Of a stretch of 64,000 nt of DNA, positions 16,925 to 25,931 are shown piece by piece. Both the position numbers and the translations under genes were made by a program. Position 1 is the stretch's first letter; each line of letters begins with the position of its first letter. Source of the DNA: Azospirillum brasilense (lineage in GTDB: Bacteria; Pseudomonadota; Alphaproteobacteria; Azospirillales; Azospirillaceae); contig NZ_CP059450.1 in the NCBI RefSeq assembly GCF_022023855.1, positions 1,913,001 to 1,977,000 of the forward strand, in the 5' to 3' direction. The notes below the pieces were generated by a model that made no database searches, was not told where the DNA came from, and saw nothing but the letters and a program-made list of their open reading frames with translations.

Positions 16925-17710
16925 TCAGCGGGCCGGCCGGTTCCCCACGGCGGTGCGGCGGCAGTCGGACAGGATGTTGCCGACGGTGACGCGCTCCCGC
17001 TCGTCCATGGTCAGCTCCCAGCGCGCCTTCACGGCGATCCAGCCCGCCACATAGGCGCAGATGTACTCCTCGCGCGGCGGCAGCCAGTCCTCCGGCCCCT
17101 TCGAGCCCTTGGCGCGGTTTGCCGCGGCCGAGACGGTGACGAGGGTCAGCGGGTCGCTCAGGTCGTTGGCGTAGGCCGCGCGCTTCTCCCGCGGCCAGTC
17201 GTAGCCGCCGCTGGCGTAGGTCTCCTCCAGCGGCACGCGGTGGTCGATGTCCACCTGCTTTGGTTCGGTGAAGGTTTCGCCGGTGTAGGGATCGTTCCAC
17301 ACGCCGGACAGCACCGAACAGCCGTTGGCCGAAAGCTTCGCCGGCTTTACGGAATCGCGGATCAACACCTGCTCGCGCGTGTTCAGGCATTTGGAGTCGA
17401 TGGTCAGCCAGTGCGGCCACTCGTCCCGCACATAGCCGCGGCGGCGCTCCTCCTCCACCCGGATGCGGTCGAGCTGGGCGGCGACCGCCGCGTAGTCGAT
17501 GCTGGTGTCGGGGACGGGACGGGGGATGGGCCGTTGGCGCTGGGTCTTCTCCTCCCCGAAGATGGAATCCAGCGTGCCGGGCGGGACGAGGTGGAAGCGC
17601 TCCGCCGCATAGACCGCGGCCAGCACCAGCAGAACGGCGACCAGCCCGCCCAGCGTCAGCGGACGGCCCCTCCGGCCGCCCCGCGGTGCTCCGCTTCTCC
17701 GTCGCGCCAT
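16925..17710 (-). CDS. Membrane-anchored HNH-type nuclease (DUF1524-like)
   Basis: A 261-residue protein. A basic N-terminus and a single membrane helix (residues 18-36, LTLGGLVAVLLVLAAVYAA) precede a domain with VDIDHRVPLEE, YANDLSDPLTLV, AANRAKGSKGPEDW and YICAYVAGWIAVKARW. This is the D-H...N-x-K-G pattern of HNH nucleases of the DUF1524/GmrSD-C type. The orientation places the nuclease outside the inner membrane, so it may digest incoming or environmental DNA (inference). The paired cysteines (KCLNTRE, NGCSV, DCRRTA) fit a periplasmic setting. Confidence 0.8.
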   Translation of the reverse strand: MARRRSGAPRGGRRGRPLTLGGLVAVLLVLAAVYAAERFHLVPPGTLDSIFGEEKTQRQRPIPRPVPDTSIDYAAVAAQLDRIRVEEERRRGYVRDEWPHWLTIDSKCLNTREQVLIRDSVKPAKLSANGCSVLSGVWNDPYTGETFTEPKQVDIDHRVPLEETYASGGYDWPREKRAAYANDLSDPLTLVTVSAAANRAKGSKGPEDWLPPREEYICAYVAGWIAVKARWELTMDERERVTVGNILSDCRRTAVGNRPAR

Positions 17711-17829
17711 GCCCCTGGTCCCTCAACCCTGTTCTTCGCCATACCTGGATATGGTTCCTGGGCTGTTCTATGGCGCTTTGGGGACGTGGCGCAACGGTGC
17801 GAGAGGAGTGGTCGTGCCGGGCAGCCCCG

Positions 17830-18705
17830 TCACGCCCACACCGGCTCCGGAAGGCTCTCCATCAGCAGACCGGTGACCATCTCCACCCCGGCACCCCGCG
17901 CCGTGCTTCCGGTCAGCAGCGCCAGTTCCGTCTCCGGCAGCGCGGGCAAGCCGTCCGCCACGCCCAGGAAGCGCGCTCCGGCAGGCAGGGCGCTGTGGGG
18001 AAGCACGCTGACGCCCAGCCCGCCGGACACCGCGGCGCGCACCCCGGCGTGGTTGGGGCTGGAATAGGCGACCCGCCAGCGCCGTCCGGCGCGCTCCAGC
18101 TCATGCACCGCGCGGTTGCGGTAGACGCAACCCTGCGGGAACAGCACCAGCGGCAGCGGGTCCTCGCGGTGCAGGTCCTCTGCCGCCGGGCCGACCCAGC
18201 AGAGCGGCTCCCGCCACGCGCGCAGCGCGCCGGGGCGGCCGGGTTCCTGCTTGACCAGAGCGATGTCGAGGTCGCCGCACTCCACGTCCGCGCGCAGCCG
18301 CACCGACAGGTCGCAGCGCACGTCCAGACGCAGCCGCCGGTTCGCCCGCGCGAAGTCGGCGAGCAGGCGGGGCAGCCGCTCCACCGCGTAATCCTCCGGC
18401 ACACCCAGCCGCACCACCTCCGCCGCCGGTCGTCCGGACAGGACGGCGTTGGCCTCGTCGTTCAGCGCCAGCAGACGGCGGGCGTAGCCGAGCAGCCGCT
18501 CGCCGTCGTCGGTCAGCGCGACGGCGCGGTTGTTGCGGTCGAGGAGCGGCAGGCCGACCTGCTCCTCCAGCCGGCGGATCTGCTGGCTGACCGTCGATTG
18601 CGTCTTGTGCACCCGCTCCCCGGCCCGCGTGAAGCCGCCGGCGTCCACCACCGAGGCGAAGGTGCGCAACAGGCCCAGATCCATCTCGCGCATCGGACCG
18701 ACCAT
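17830..18705 (-). CDS. LysR-family transcriptional regulator
   Basis: A 291-residue protein with an N-terminal winged helix (LLRTFASVVDAGGFTRAGERV, QSTVSQQIRRLEEQVG) and a LysR substrate-binding domain. ATGs at 18705, 18693 and 18684 are all possible; no strong ribosome site separates them. It is divergent from an EamA-type transporter with a 104-bp intergenic region, which suggests it controls that exporter. The inducer is unknown. Confidence 0.9.
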   Translation of the reverse strand: MVGPMREMDLGLLRTFASVVDAGGFTRAGERVHKTQSTVSQQIRRLEEQVGLPLLDRNNRAVALTDDGERLLGYARRLLALNDEANAVLSGRPAAEVVRLGVPEDYAVERLPRLLADFARANRRLRLDVRCDLSVRLRADVECGDLDIALVKQEPGRPGALRAWREPLCWVGPAAEDLHREDPLPLVLFPQGCVYRNRAVHELERAGRRWRVAYSSPNHAGVRAAVSGGLGVSVLPHSALPAGARFLGVADGLPALPETELALLTGSTARGAGVEMVTGLLMESLPEPVWA

Positions 18706-18809
18706 TCAGGTTTCGAATGCAATGGATGATATCATCCAATTTCCAAATGGAAAGGCTCCGCGCCATCCTCTCCCTAACGCGCACCATTCCGCATGGGAGA
18801 GGACCGGCC

Positions 18810-19709
18810 ATGACACACGCCGCCACGCACCCCTTACCCCTGACCGACCCGCGGGCGGCGCCGCTCGCCCTGGTCGTGCCCTTCTGCCTCGCCTGGAGTT
18901 CGGCCTTCGCCGCGGGGAAGATCGGCTTGGCCGACTGCCCGCCGCTGCTGCTGCTGGCCTTTCGCTTCCTGATCGCCGGGGCGCTGCTGGCCGCCGTCGC
19001 GGCGTGGCGGGGCGAGTATCGGGGGATGGCCGGGCGGACCCTCGGCCTGCTGGCGCTGCTCGGTCTGCTCAACCATGCGCTCTATCTGGGCCTGAGCTAC
19101 AGCGGTATGACCTACGTTTCCTCCGGCCTGACGGCGCTGATCGTCAGCGCCAACCCGGTGCTGACCGCGGCGCTGGCCGCCCTGCTGCTGGGCGAGGCGA
19201 TGAACCGGCGCAAGGCGCTGGGGCTGGCGCTGGGAGTGGCCGGGGTGGCGCTGGTGGTTCGCGGGCGGCTGGGCAGCGGGACGGACGCGCCGCTGGGCAT
19301 CGTGCTGGCGGTCGGCGCGCTGGTGGCGCTGTCGGCGGGAACGCTGCTGTTCAAGCGGCTGGCGCCGCGGACGGGCCTGCTCGCCGGAACCGGCGTGCAG
19401 GTGCTGACGGCGGGGCTGGCGCTGCTGCCCATCGGGCTGCTGCTGGAGGACGCCGGGTCGATCCGGCTGACCGCCGGCTTCGCCGGGTCGCTGGTTTACC
19501 AGGCGCTGGTGGTGTCGATCGGCGGCTACCTGCTGTGGTTCCGCCTGCTGCAGCGGACGAGCGCCACGGAGGCCAGCGCTTATCACTTCCTGATGCCGCC
19601 CTTGGGCATGCTGTTCGGCTGGCTGCTGCTGGGTGAAACGGTGCAGCCTTGGGACCTGTTGGGCATTCTGCCGGTGGCGCTGGGCATCGGGTTGGTGACG
19701 CGGGGGTAA
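18810..19709 (+). CDS. EamA/DMT-family transporter
   Basis: A 299-residue protein; ATG 18810 has GAGAGGA seven bases upstream. It has ten hydrophobic segments and two EamA repeats (around residues 12-135 and 150-290; PFCLAWSSAFAAGKIGLADCPPLL and the repeat-end GEAMNRRKALGLALGVAG / GETVQPWDLLGILPVALG). Family members export amino acids, nucleosides or other small metabolites. It is probably regulated by the divergent LysR protein. Confidence 0.9.
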   Translation: MTHAATHPLPLTDPRAAPLALVVPFCLAWSSAFAAGKIGLADCPPLLLLAFRFLIAGALLAAVAAWRGEYRGMAGRTLGLLALLGLLNHALYLGLSYSGMTYVSSGLTALIVSANPVLTAALAALLLGEAMNRRKALGLALGVAGVALVVRGRLGSGTDAPLGIVLAVGALVALSAGTLLFKRLAPRTGLLAGTGVQVLTAGLALLPIGLLLEDAGSIRLTAGFAGSLVYQALVVSIGGYLLWFRLLQRTSATEASAYHFLMPPLGMLFGWLLLGETVQPWDLLGILPVALGIGLVTRG

Positions 19710-19892
19710 GGATCGCATCCCGGCAAAAGGGATACGTCTTTCGCGGGGGATCAGGTTGCGCCCTGCGATTGTTACGTTTTCATGACGTCCCACTCTCCAT
19801 CGTCCTGTTGTTGAGGCCCACACGCCGGGAGGCCCGCCATCACGACCGCCGCCGTCTCACCCACCCTGGTCCTGATCGACATCCTCGGCGCC

Positions 19893-21533
19893 GTGGCGCT
19901 GCTGCTGTGGGCGCTGCGGCTGGTGCGGACGGGCGTCTTCCGGTGGGGTGGGGCGGCGGTCCGCCGCTGGGTCGGCTACGGCACGCGCAATCGGCTGGCC
20001 GCCTTCCTGGCCGGCGTCGCCGCCACCATCGCGGTGCAGAGCAGCACGGCGACCGCGCTGATGACCGCCTCGATGGCCGGGCAGGGCTTCATGACCACCT
20101 CCATGGCGCTGGCGGTGATGCTGGGCGCCGATGTCGGGACGAGCCTCGTCGCCCGGCTGCTCGCCATCGACCTGCACTGGCTGTCGCCCTGCCTGCTTCT
20201 GTTCGGCGGGGCGCTGCACGCGCTGGGCGGCGAGCATCGCGGGCGGCGGGCGCTGGCCCGCATTCTGGTCGGCATCGGGCTGATGCTGCTCGCCCTGAAG
20301 CTGCTCGGTGCGGCCACCCTGCCGGTCCGGGAATCGGCGCTGGTCCAGGCGATGCTGGAGGCGCTGGGCGGCGAGCCGCTGTTCGCCCTGATCGTCGCGG
20401 CGGCGCTGACCGCGGCGGTGCATTCCAGCCTCGCCACGGTGATGTTGGCGGGATCCCTGGCCAGCGCGGGGGTGATCGGGACCGAGACGGCGGTCGCGCT
20501 GGTCCTGGGCGCCAATCTCGGCGGCGCCATCCCGGCGGTGCTGGCGACGTCGGCGGACGGAGCGATGGCGCGGCGGGTGCCGCTGGGCAATCTGCTGGTC
20601 CGGGTGAGCGGGGCGCTCCTCGCCCTGCCGCTGGTGCCGCTAGCGGCGTCCTTCCTGGCCGGCATGGCCCCGCTGACGGCGGTGGTCAGCGCGCATGTCG
20701 CGTTCAACGCGGCGCTGGCCCTGCTCTTCCTCCCGCTGGTGACGCCGCTCGCCCGGCTGACCGAAGGGCTGCTGCCCCAACCGGAGGACGCGGGGGAGGA
20801 TGCGGCGACGCCCCGGCATCTCGACGAGTCGGCGCTGGAGACCCCTTCCGTCGCCATCGCGGGCGCCGTGCGCGAAACTCTGCGGTTGGGCGATCTGGTG
20901 GAGGACATGCTGCGCCGCAGCCTGACCGCCCTGCGCCAGAACGACGAACGCCCGATCGCCGAGGTCAGCCGCGCCGACGACCGGGTGGACCGGCTGCACA
21001 CCGCGCTCAAGCTCTACCTCGCCAAGCTGGGGCGCCGCCATCTCGACGCCGAGGAGACCCGGCGGGTCGACGACCTGATGGCCTTCGCCATCAACCTGGA
21101 GCACATCGGCGACATCATCGACAAGAGCCTGATGGAACTCGCCGCCAAGCGCATCCGCCACCACCTGCATTTCGCGCCGGAGGATTTCCGGGAGGTGGAG
21201 GAGTTGCACCGCCGCACGGTGGAGAACCTGCGCACGGCGCTCGGCATTCTGATCGGCGAGGACCGGCGGCTGGCCCGGCAGCTCATCGCGGGGAAGGACG
21301 CGGTGCGGGCGCTGGAGCGCACCGCCACCGCCCGCCACCTCGACCGCGTGCGCCGCGGTGACGCCGCCAGCATCGAGACCAGCGCCCTGGTGCTCGACAT
21401 CCTGCGCGACCTGAAGCGTATCAACGCCCACGTCGCCGCGGTCGCCCTGCCGATCCTCGATCAAGTGGGTGAACTCAGCGAAAGCCGCCTGAAAGTGGTC
21501 GGGCTGCCCCGGTTGGAAAGCCGCGACGTCTAA
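19893..21533 (+). CDS. Na/Pi cotransporter with C-terminal PhoU-like domain
   Basis: A NptA/YjbB-type protein. It has two inverted Na/Pi repeats carrying the QSS motif (VQSSTATALM, residues 49-58 from this start; the second repeat has HSSLATVMLAG), about eight membrane spans, then a PhoU-like helical domain (residues about 330-520; RADDRVDRLHTALKLYL, INLEHIGDIIDKS). It couples sodium flow to phosphate movement. The first conventional start, GTG 19893, has no ribosome site and cuts the first helix. The frame is open back to a TGA near 19820, and an ATC at 19839 has GGGAGG six bases before it (see findings). With that start the protein would have 564 residues. Confidence 0.85.
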   Translation: MALLLWALRLVRTGVFRWGGAAVRRWVGYGTRNRLAAFLAGVAATIAVQSSTATALMTASMAGQGFMTTSMALAVMLGADVGTSLVARLLAIDLHWLSPCLLLFGGALHALGGEHRGRRALARILVGIGLMLLALKLLGAATLPVRESALVQAMLEALGGEPLFALIVAAALTAAVHSSLATVMLAGSLASAGVIGTETAVALVLGANLGGAIPAVLATSADGAMARRVPLGNLLVRVSGALLALPLVPLAASFLAGMAPLTAVVSAHVAFNAALALLFLPLVTPLARLTEGLLPQPEDAGEDAATPRHLDESALETPSVAIAGAVRETLRLGDLVEDMLRRSLTALRQNDERPIAEVSRADDRVDRLHTALKLYLAKLGRRHLDAEETRRVDDLMAFAINLEHIGDIIDKSLMELAAKRIRHHLHFAPEDFREVEELHRRTVENLRTALGILIGEDRRLARQLIAGKDAVRALERTATARHLDRVRRGDAASIETSALVLDILRDLKRINAHVAAVALPILDQVGELSESRLKVVGLPRLESRDV

Positions 21534-21549
21534 GGCGAGGGCCGCGGGT

Positions 21550-22482
21550 TTACCGCGGCATCTCCCCGGTCAGGGTCGCGCTCAGCCCCTGCAGCAGGCC
21601 AAACCGGCAGCCTTCGCCGAAGGTGGCGCGCAGCCGGGCCGGGTCGCCGATCGATACGCGGATGTCGCCCGCCCGCGCCGGCTGGTGCAGGCGGCGCACC
21701 CGGCTGGCGCACAGCTCCTGCAAGACCTCCAGCAGCATCAGGAGCGAGGTCGGGCGGCCGGTGCACAGGTTGAAGACCTCCGCCCCCTGGGATTGGCGCT
21801 CCATCGCCTTGACGAGGAAGCGCACGACGTCGCCGACGAACACGAAGTCGCGCACCTGCTCGCCATCACCGAAGATCGTCACGTCCTCGCCCTGCGCCAC
21901 CCGGCGGGCGAAGATCGAGATCACCCCGGAATAGGGGGAGGACGGGTCCTGCCGCGGTCCGTAGACGTTGAAGAAGCGGAAGCCCGTCGTCGGCACCCCG
22001 TGGATGGTCCAAGCGACGTTGGCGTGCAGCTCGCAGCCCAGCTTGTCCACGCCGTAGGCGGACAGCGGGCGCGTTGTGGCGTCCTCGCGCAGCGGGGTGG
22101 CCGTGTTGTCGCCATAGACCGCGGCGGAGGAGGCGTAGACCACCGGCACCGGGTTGCCGTTGCGGGCGCTGCGCGCCGCCTCGAAGACGGTGACGGTGCC
22201 CGACAGGTTGGTGCGGTGGGTTTCCGCCCACAGTTCGCGCGAGCGCTGGACGGAGGCGACCGCGGCCAGATGGAACACGCCGTCCACCCCCTGGATCGCC
22301 TGTTGGACCACATCCGGATCGGCGACGTCGCCGACCACCAGCTTGGCCAGCAGCGGCTTGTTCTCCAGCCGGCCGGTGCTCATGTCGTCCAGGATGGTGA
22401 CCCGGTGCCCGTCGCCGATCAGCCGGTCGGCCAGATGCGATCCGATGAATCCGCAGCCGCCGGTCACGAGATAATGGGCCAT
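21550..22482 (-). CDS. NAD-dependent nucleotide-sugar epimerase
   Basis: A 310-residue extended short-chain dehydrogenase with the NAD-binding GGCGFIGSHL (residues 8-17), the catalytic YxxxK (YGVDK, about 144-148) with upstream Ser (ASSAAVYGD), and a substrate region FRFFNVYGPRQDPSSPYSGV typical of GalE/WbpP-like UDP-hexose 4-epimerases. It probably supplies a sugar nucleotide for surface polysaccharide. It stands alone between a phosphate transporter and a region with DnaA boxes. Confidence 0.9.
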   Translation of the reverse strand: MAHYLVTGGCGFIGSHLADRLIGDGHRVTILDDMSTGRLENKPLLAKLVVGDVADPDVVQQAIQGVDGVFHLAAVASVQRSRELWAETHRTNLSGTVTVFEAARSARNGNPVPVVYASSAAVYGDNTATPLREDATTRPLSAYGVDKLGCELHANVAWTIHGVPTTGFRFFNVYGPRQDPSSPYSGVISIFARRVAQGEDVTIFGDGEQVRDFVFVGDVVRFLVKAMERQSQGAEVFNLCTGRPTSLLMLLEVLQELCASRVRRLHQPARAGDIRVSIGDPARLRATFGEGCRFGLLQGLSATLTGEMPR

Positions 22483-22686
22483 GCGCCGTCCTTTCCACCA
22501 TCGCCATGCATGGTGTCATAGTGGTGAGGCGACGCGGAACGGGCCAGACCATCTTAGGGGTAGCGGAGGGCGCAAGGGATGCGCCGGTCCTGGCCGTTCG
22601 GGGTGGCGTCCCCCGAATCGGTGCCGTTTCAGGGGCTTTTTCCAGGACCCCCGCGGCGGGCAGGCGGAACCGAAGGTTCAACAGCC

Positions 22687-22720
22687 TTATCCACCATCTT
22701 ATGCACTTTTTTGTGGATAA
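22687..22720. promoter_or_regulatory. Pair of inverted DnaA boxes
   Basis: TTATCCACC (22687-22695) is one base off the DnaA box and TGTGGATAA (22712-22720) is the perfect box TTATCCACA on the other strand, 16 bp apart in an AT-rich patch. They lie in the 324-bp gap 22483-22806, which holds no gene. They could mark DnaA control of the neighbouring promoter or DnaA titration; nothing else here suggests a replication origin. Confidence 0.5.
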
Positions 22721-22806
22721 CTTCGGTCAAGAGAACCAATGGCCGCCGCGATGCATCCCGGACACAATGTGTATCGGAGGACACATCGGGACGGCGCCGT
22801 CTTCGG

Positions 22807-23202
22807 TCAGCCGGCGGCGGACTCCCCCGCCGCGGACAGCAGGCGGGCGACGGCCTTGCGCAGCTCCTCGTTCAGGAAGGGTTTGTAGAGCACGGCGTCC
22901 GCCGCGAACATCTCCGCCATCTTCAGGGCATAGCCGGCGGGCAGGTTCGGCGCCCCGCCCGACATGGCGAGCACCTGAGCGCCGGGGTTGCGGGTGCGGG
23001 CGGCCTTGATGACCTCCACCCCGTCGGCTTCGGGCATCAGCACGTCGGTGACGATCAGGTCGAAGACGGCGCCGCCGTCCAGCAGGGTGATGGCGACGCG
23101 GCCGTTTTCCGCCTCCACGACCTCATGGCCCGCCTGTTCGATCACCTCGGTGACCGCCAGCCGCACGGCGGCCGAATCCTCAACGACCAGCACCTTCGCC
23201 AT
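22807..23202 (-). CDS. CheY-like single-domain response regulator
   Basis: A 131-residue receiver domain with no output domain. It has the acidic pair (VVEDS), phospho-acceptor Asp53 (LIVTDVLMPEADG), switch Ser/Thr (LAMSGG) and Lys (YKPF). Its start overlaps the end of the upstream histidine kinase gene by 23 bp, so the two are co-translated and the kinase is its likely phosphodonor. The output partner is unknown. Confidence 0.95.
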   Translation of the reverse strand: MAKVLVVEDSAAVRLAVTEVIEQAGHEVVEAENGRVAITLLDGGAVFDLIVTDVLMPEADGVEVIKAARTRNPGAQVLAMSGGAPNLPAGYALKMAEMFAADAVLYKPFLNEELRKAVARLLSAAGESAAG

Positions 23203-25222
23203 GAACCAGCATCCCATGTGTCGTTTGGCCCGGACCGCCGGTCAGGGCGGTGGGCAGGTCGATGATGAAGGACGTTCCTCGTCCGGGGGCGCTCTCGACC
23301 AGAATGTCGCCACCCCCGTTCCGTACGATACCATACACCACCGAAAGCCCAAGCCCCGTCCCCTTGCCCACCGGCTTGGTGGTGAAGAAGGGATCGAACA
23401 CGCGTTGGCGGGTCGCCTCGTCCATTCCGGTGCCGGTGTCGGTCACGGTCAGCCGCACATAGTCGCCCTCGCCGAGCTGGCGGCGGGACGCGTCCCGCTC
23501 CTTCAGGCTCAGGGAACGGGCGCCGATGGTCAGGGTGCCGCCCTGCGGCATGGCATCGCGGGCGTTCTGGATCAGGTTGAGGAGGACTTGGGTCAGTTCG
23601 GTCGCGGTGATCGTCACCGCCTTCAGGTCGGATTCCAGCGGCGTCCGTGTCCCGATGGACGGCGGCATCGAGGGGGCGGCGAGTTCCAGGGCCGAATGAA
23701 CGGCCTCCTCAAGGTTGCCCGGCGGCGACTCGGCCACCTCGACGCGGGCGAACTGGAGGACGTCGCGCATGATCGTGCGGGCCTTCACCCCGCTGTCGTG
23801 GATGGCGTTCAGGTAGGTCTGGAGCTTGCGATCCTCCCCGGCGCGGCCTCGGGCCAGATCGGACAGGCTGATGACCGGTTGCAGCAGGTTGTTGATCTCA
23901 TGGGCGAGGCCGCCGACGAGGCTGCCGAGCGCCGCCATGGTCTGCTTCTGCCGCGCCGCTTCCGCCGACTGGCGCCGCGCGCTGATGTCGCTGGTGGTGC
24001 CGCGGTAGCCGAGGAAGGTGCCGTTGCCGTCATAGCGCGGCGTGCCGCTGACCATCACCCAGCGCGCGGCCCCTCCCGGCGAGGCCAGCGGGAAGGAGAG
24101 GCGGCGGAAGGGCTCCCGCCGGTGCAGGGCCTCCGTCAGGGCGGGGAAATCCTCCTCGGGACGGTTGCGGTCCAGAAGGTCGGCGTGGGTGAAGCCCAGA
24201 AGCTCCGCCCCGCCGCGCCCGGTGGATTCCTGGGCGCGCGGCGACAGGGCGGTGAAGCGCCCGCGCTCGTCGGTCTCCCAGAACCAGTCGTTGGAGCATT
24301 CCAGAAGCGCCCGCCAGCGCGCCTCGCTCTCGCGCAGCTCGGCGGTGCGGGTGGCGATCAGCGATTCGAGCCCGCTCAGATGATCGCGCAGGGCCTCCTC
24401 GCTGCGGCGCATCCGGTAGAAGGCGAGATCGTAGGGATTCTGCAGGGCGGTGACGATGATCGCCCGGTACAGCAGGTAGAAGGACAGGATCTTGATGAAA
24501 TGCCCCAGCGCGTTCATCGCCCCGTGGGGATCGGTGTAGAGCGTGAAGATCAGCTCCTGCGGGGCCAGCAGGGCGATGCCGGCGAAGGTCAGGCCGAACA
24601 CCCTGGGTTCGAACTGCCGGCGCTTGCGGCACAGCAGCAGGCAGGCGACGACCGCCGCGGTGCTGAACGCGTATTCGGCGCCCACCTTGAAGGGGGTCAG
24701 CCCGACGTCCGGAACGAAGCTGTCCGGCATGATGCCGAAGGTGAAGATCGACAGCAGGGTGCAGGCCACGACCGCGGCCTGGATCAACAGCACGTCGCCC
24801 GTGCGCAACCGCTTCTCCGTCAGCAGCGGCGCGGCCAGGAAGACCGCGGCCTGAAGGCCGCGGGCGGCGATCCAGAGTTGGGTGGATTGGTTGGCGCTGG
24901 CCTCGCCGATGACGTTCATGCCGGGAAATGCGATGGCGTGCAGCAGGTCCAGCAGCGCGATGCCCGGCATGGACAGGCCGACGAAGGCGAGGAAGGGTGA
25001 TTGGTTCGTATCCCGCGTGTTCCAGGCGATCGTGAAGATCGTCATGGCGACGGCGACAGCGAACAACTCTGCGCAGAGATGGAACAGCAGGTAGTTGTGG
25101 CGCATCACCGTGCCCAGAACCGCCATCAGGATCAGCAGGGCGGTCAGGCCGGACAGGAAGGAACGGTCCCGGAGCCAGCGAGTGAACGTCGGTCTGATGG
25201 CGGAAGGCTGGGTCCCGCTCAT
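23180..25222 (-). CDS. MASE3-PAS hybrid-less sensor histidine kinase
   Basis: A 680-residue protein starting at ATG 25222. A membrane sensor of eight or so spans (residues 20-285) carries the MASE3 hallmarks (LLFHLCAELFAVAVAM, FTIAWNTRD, GIALLDLLHAIAFPGMNV, STQLWIAARGLQ). It is followed by a short coiled linker, a PAS domain (about 310-420; CSNDWFWETDERGRF), a HisKA box with His441 (GLAHEINNLLQPV) and an ATPase domain with the N, G1 and G2 boxes (NLIQNARDAMP, DTGTGM, GKGTGLGLSVVYG). It signals to the overlapping receiver gene. The ligand is unknown. Confidence 0.95.
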   Translation of the reverse strand: MSGTQPSAIRPTFTRWLRDRSFLSGLTALLILMAVLGTVMRHNYLLFHLCAELFAVAVAMTIFTIAWNTRDTNQSPFLAFVGLSMPGIALLDLLHAIAFPGMNVIGEASANQSTQLWIAARGLQAAVFLAAPLLTEKRLRTGDVLLIQAAVVACTLLSIFTFGIMPDSFVPDVGLTPFKVGAEYAFSTAAVVACLLLCRKRRQFEPRVFGLTFAGIALLAPQELIFTLYTDPHGAMNALGHFIKILSFYLLYRAIIVTALQNPYDLAFYRMRRSEEALRDHLSGLESLIATRTAELRESEARWRALLECSNDWFWETDERGRFTALSPRAQESTGRGGAELLGFTHADLLDRNRPEEDFPALTEALHRREPFRRLSFPLASPGGAARWVMVSGTPRYDGNGTFLGYRGTTSDISARRQSAEAARQKQTMAALGSLVGGLAHEINNLLQPVISLSDLARGRAGEDRKLQTYLNAIHDSGVKARTIMRDVLQFARVEVAESPPGNLEEAVHSALELAAPSMPPSIGTRTPLESDLKAVTITATELTQVLLNLIQNARDAMPQGGTLTIGARSLSLKERDASRRQLGEGDYVRLTVTDTGTGMDEATRQRVFDPFFTTKPVGKGTGLGLSVVYGIVRNGGGDILVESAPGRGTSFIIDLPTALTGGPGQTTHGMLVHGEGAGR

Positions 25223-25439
25223 GAACGGTCGGCTCCGCGGTGGACGGGAGGGGCGGCCCACGGATGGCCCGGTCAGCCGACCATGGCTATGCCGCTGGAC
25301 CGATCAACACACCAAATCCCGTCGCGGCGCAAGCCGGACGTTGCGTCGTTCAATCGGACGCGGCGATTCCTCACAGGCGCGTTGTTGAAACCGTCCCGTT
25401 GTCGGCACACGCGCGGTTCAGCGGGATGCCGCCAGGGAA

Positions 25440-25826
25440 TCAGCCTTCCTTGGCCGGCTGGGCCGGAGGCAGGTCGAAGGGGGTGCTGACGAAGGGATCG
25501 CCGCGGCCATGGCCGGCGCGGTCGTGACCTTTCTCGGTCGCCGCCTTGCGGTAGTAGCCGACGATGAACACACGGACCGCGTTGGCCAGCGAAACGGCGA
25601 CCCCGCGCGACCGTTGGGACTGCGAATCAAGGCGGTCCTTGAGATCGCTGCACAACTCATCCACGGTCAGGTCTTCCCGGTGGCAGATGTCGTCCAACGC
25701 TTCCCAGTAGGAGGGCTCCAGGCGAAGCTGTGTCGGACGTCCGAACAGCTTGACGGTGCGCGCCACCAGCGGGATGGCGCTCAGCGGCGATGGTGCGTTG
25801 GACGCCCGTGAATCCTGACCCGACAT
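25440..25826 (-). CDS. Ribbon-helix-helix domain protein
   Basis: A 128-residue protein. Residues about 27-95 match the RHH_4-type family: a short beta strand (RTVKLFGRPTQLRLEPSYW), a helix (EALDDICHREDLTVDELCSDL) and a conserved SLANAVRVFIVGYYRKA end. The C-terminal tail is disordered. Such proteins are probably dimeric DNA binders. A related gene lies at 29359-29667, so the ycaO-tfuA-crp train is bracketed by two paralogues. The 217-bp gap to the kinase gene downstream shows nothing. Confidence 0.8.
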   Translation of the reverse strand: MSGQDSRASNAPSPLSAIPLVARTVKLFGRPTQLRLEPSYWEALDDICHREDLTVDELCSDLKDRLDSQSQRSRGVAVSLANAVRVFIVGYYRKAATEKGHDRAGHGRGDPFVSTPFDLPPAQPAKEG

Positions 25827-25931
25827 AGCCCTGTATTCCTTGAATGTCAGCCGTGTTTTAAGTCACGCAGCCAATATAGCGCGATTGAAAAAATTTGCGA
25901 CGATAAAACTCCCCAGACGTGCAGGGTGGCC

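Noticed and set aside
22687..22720. A replication origin
   Set aside because: Only two DnaA boxes, with no AT-rich unwinding array and no dnaA, par or rep genes nearby.
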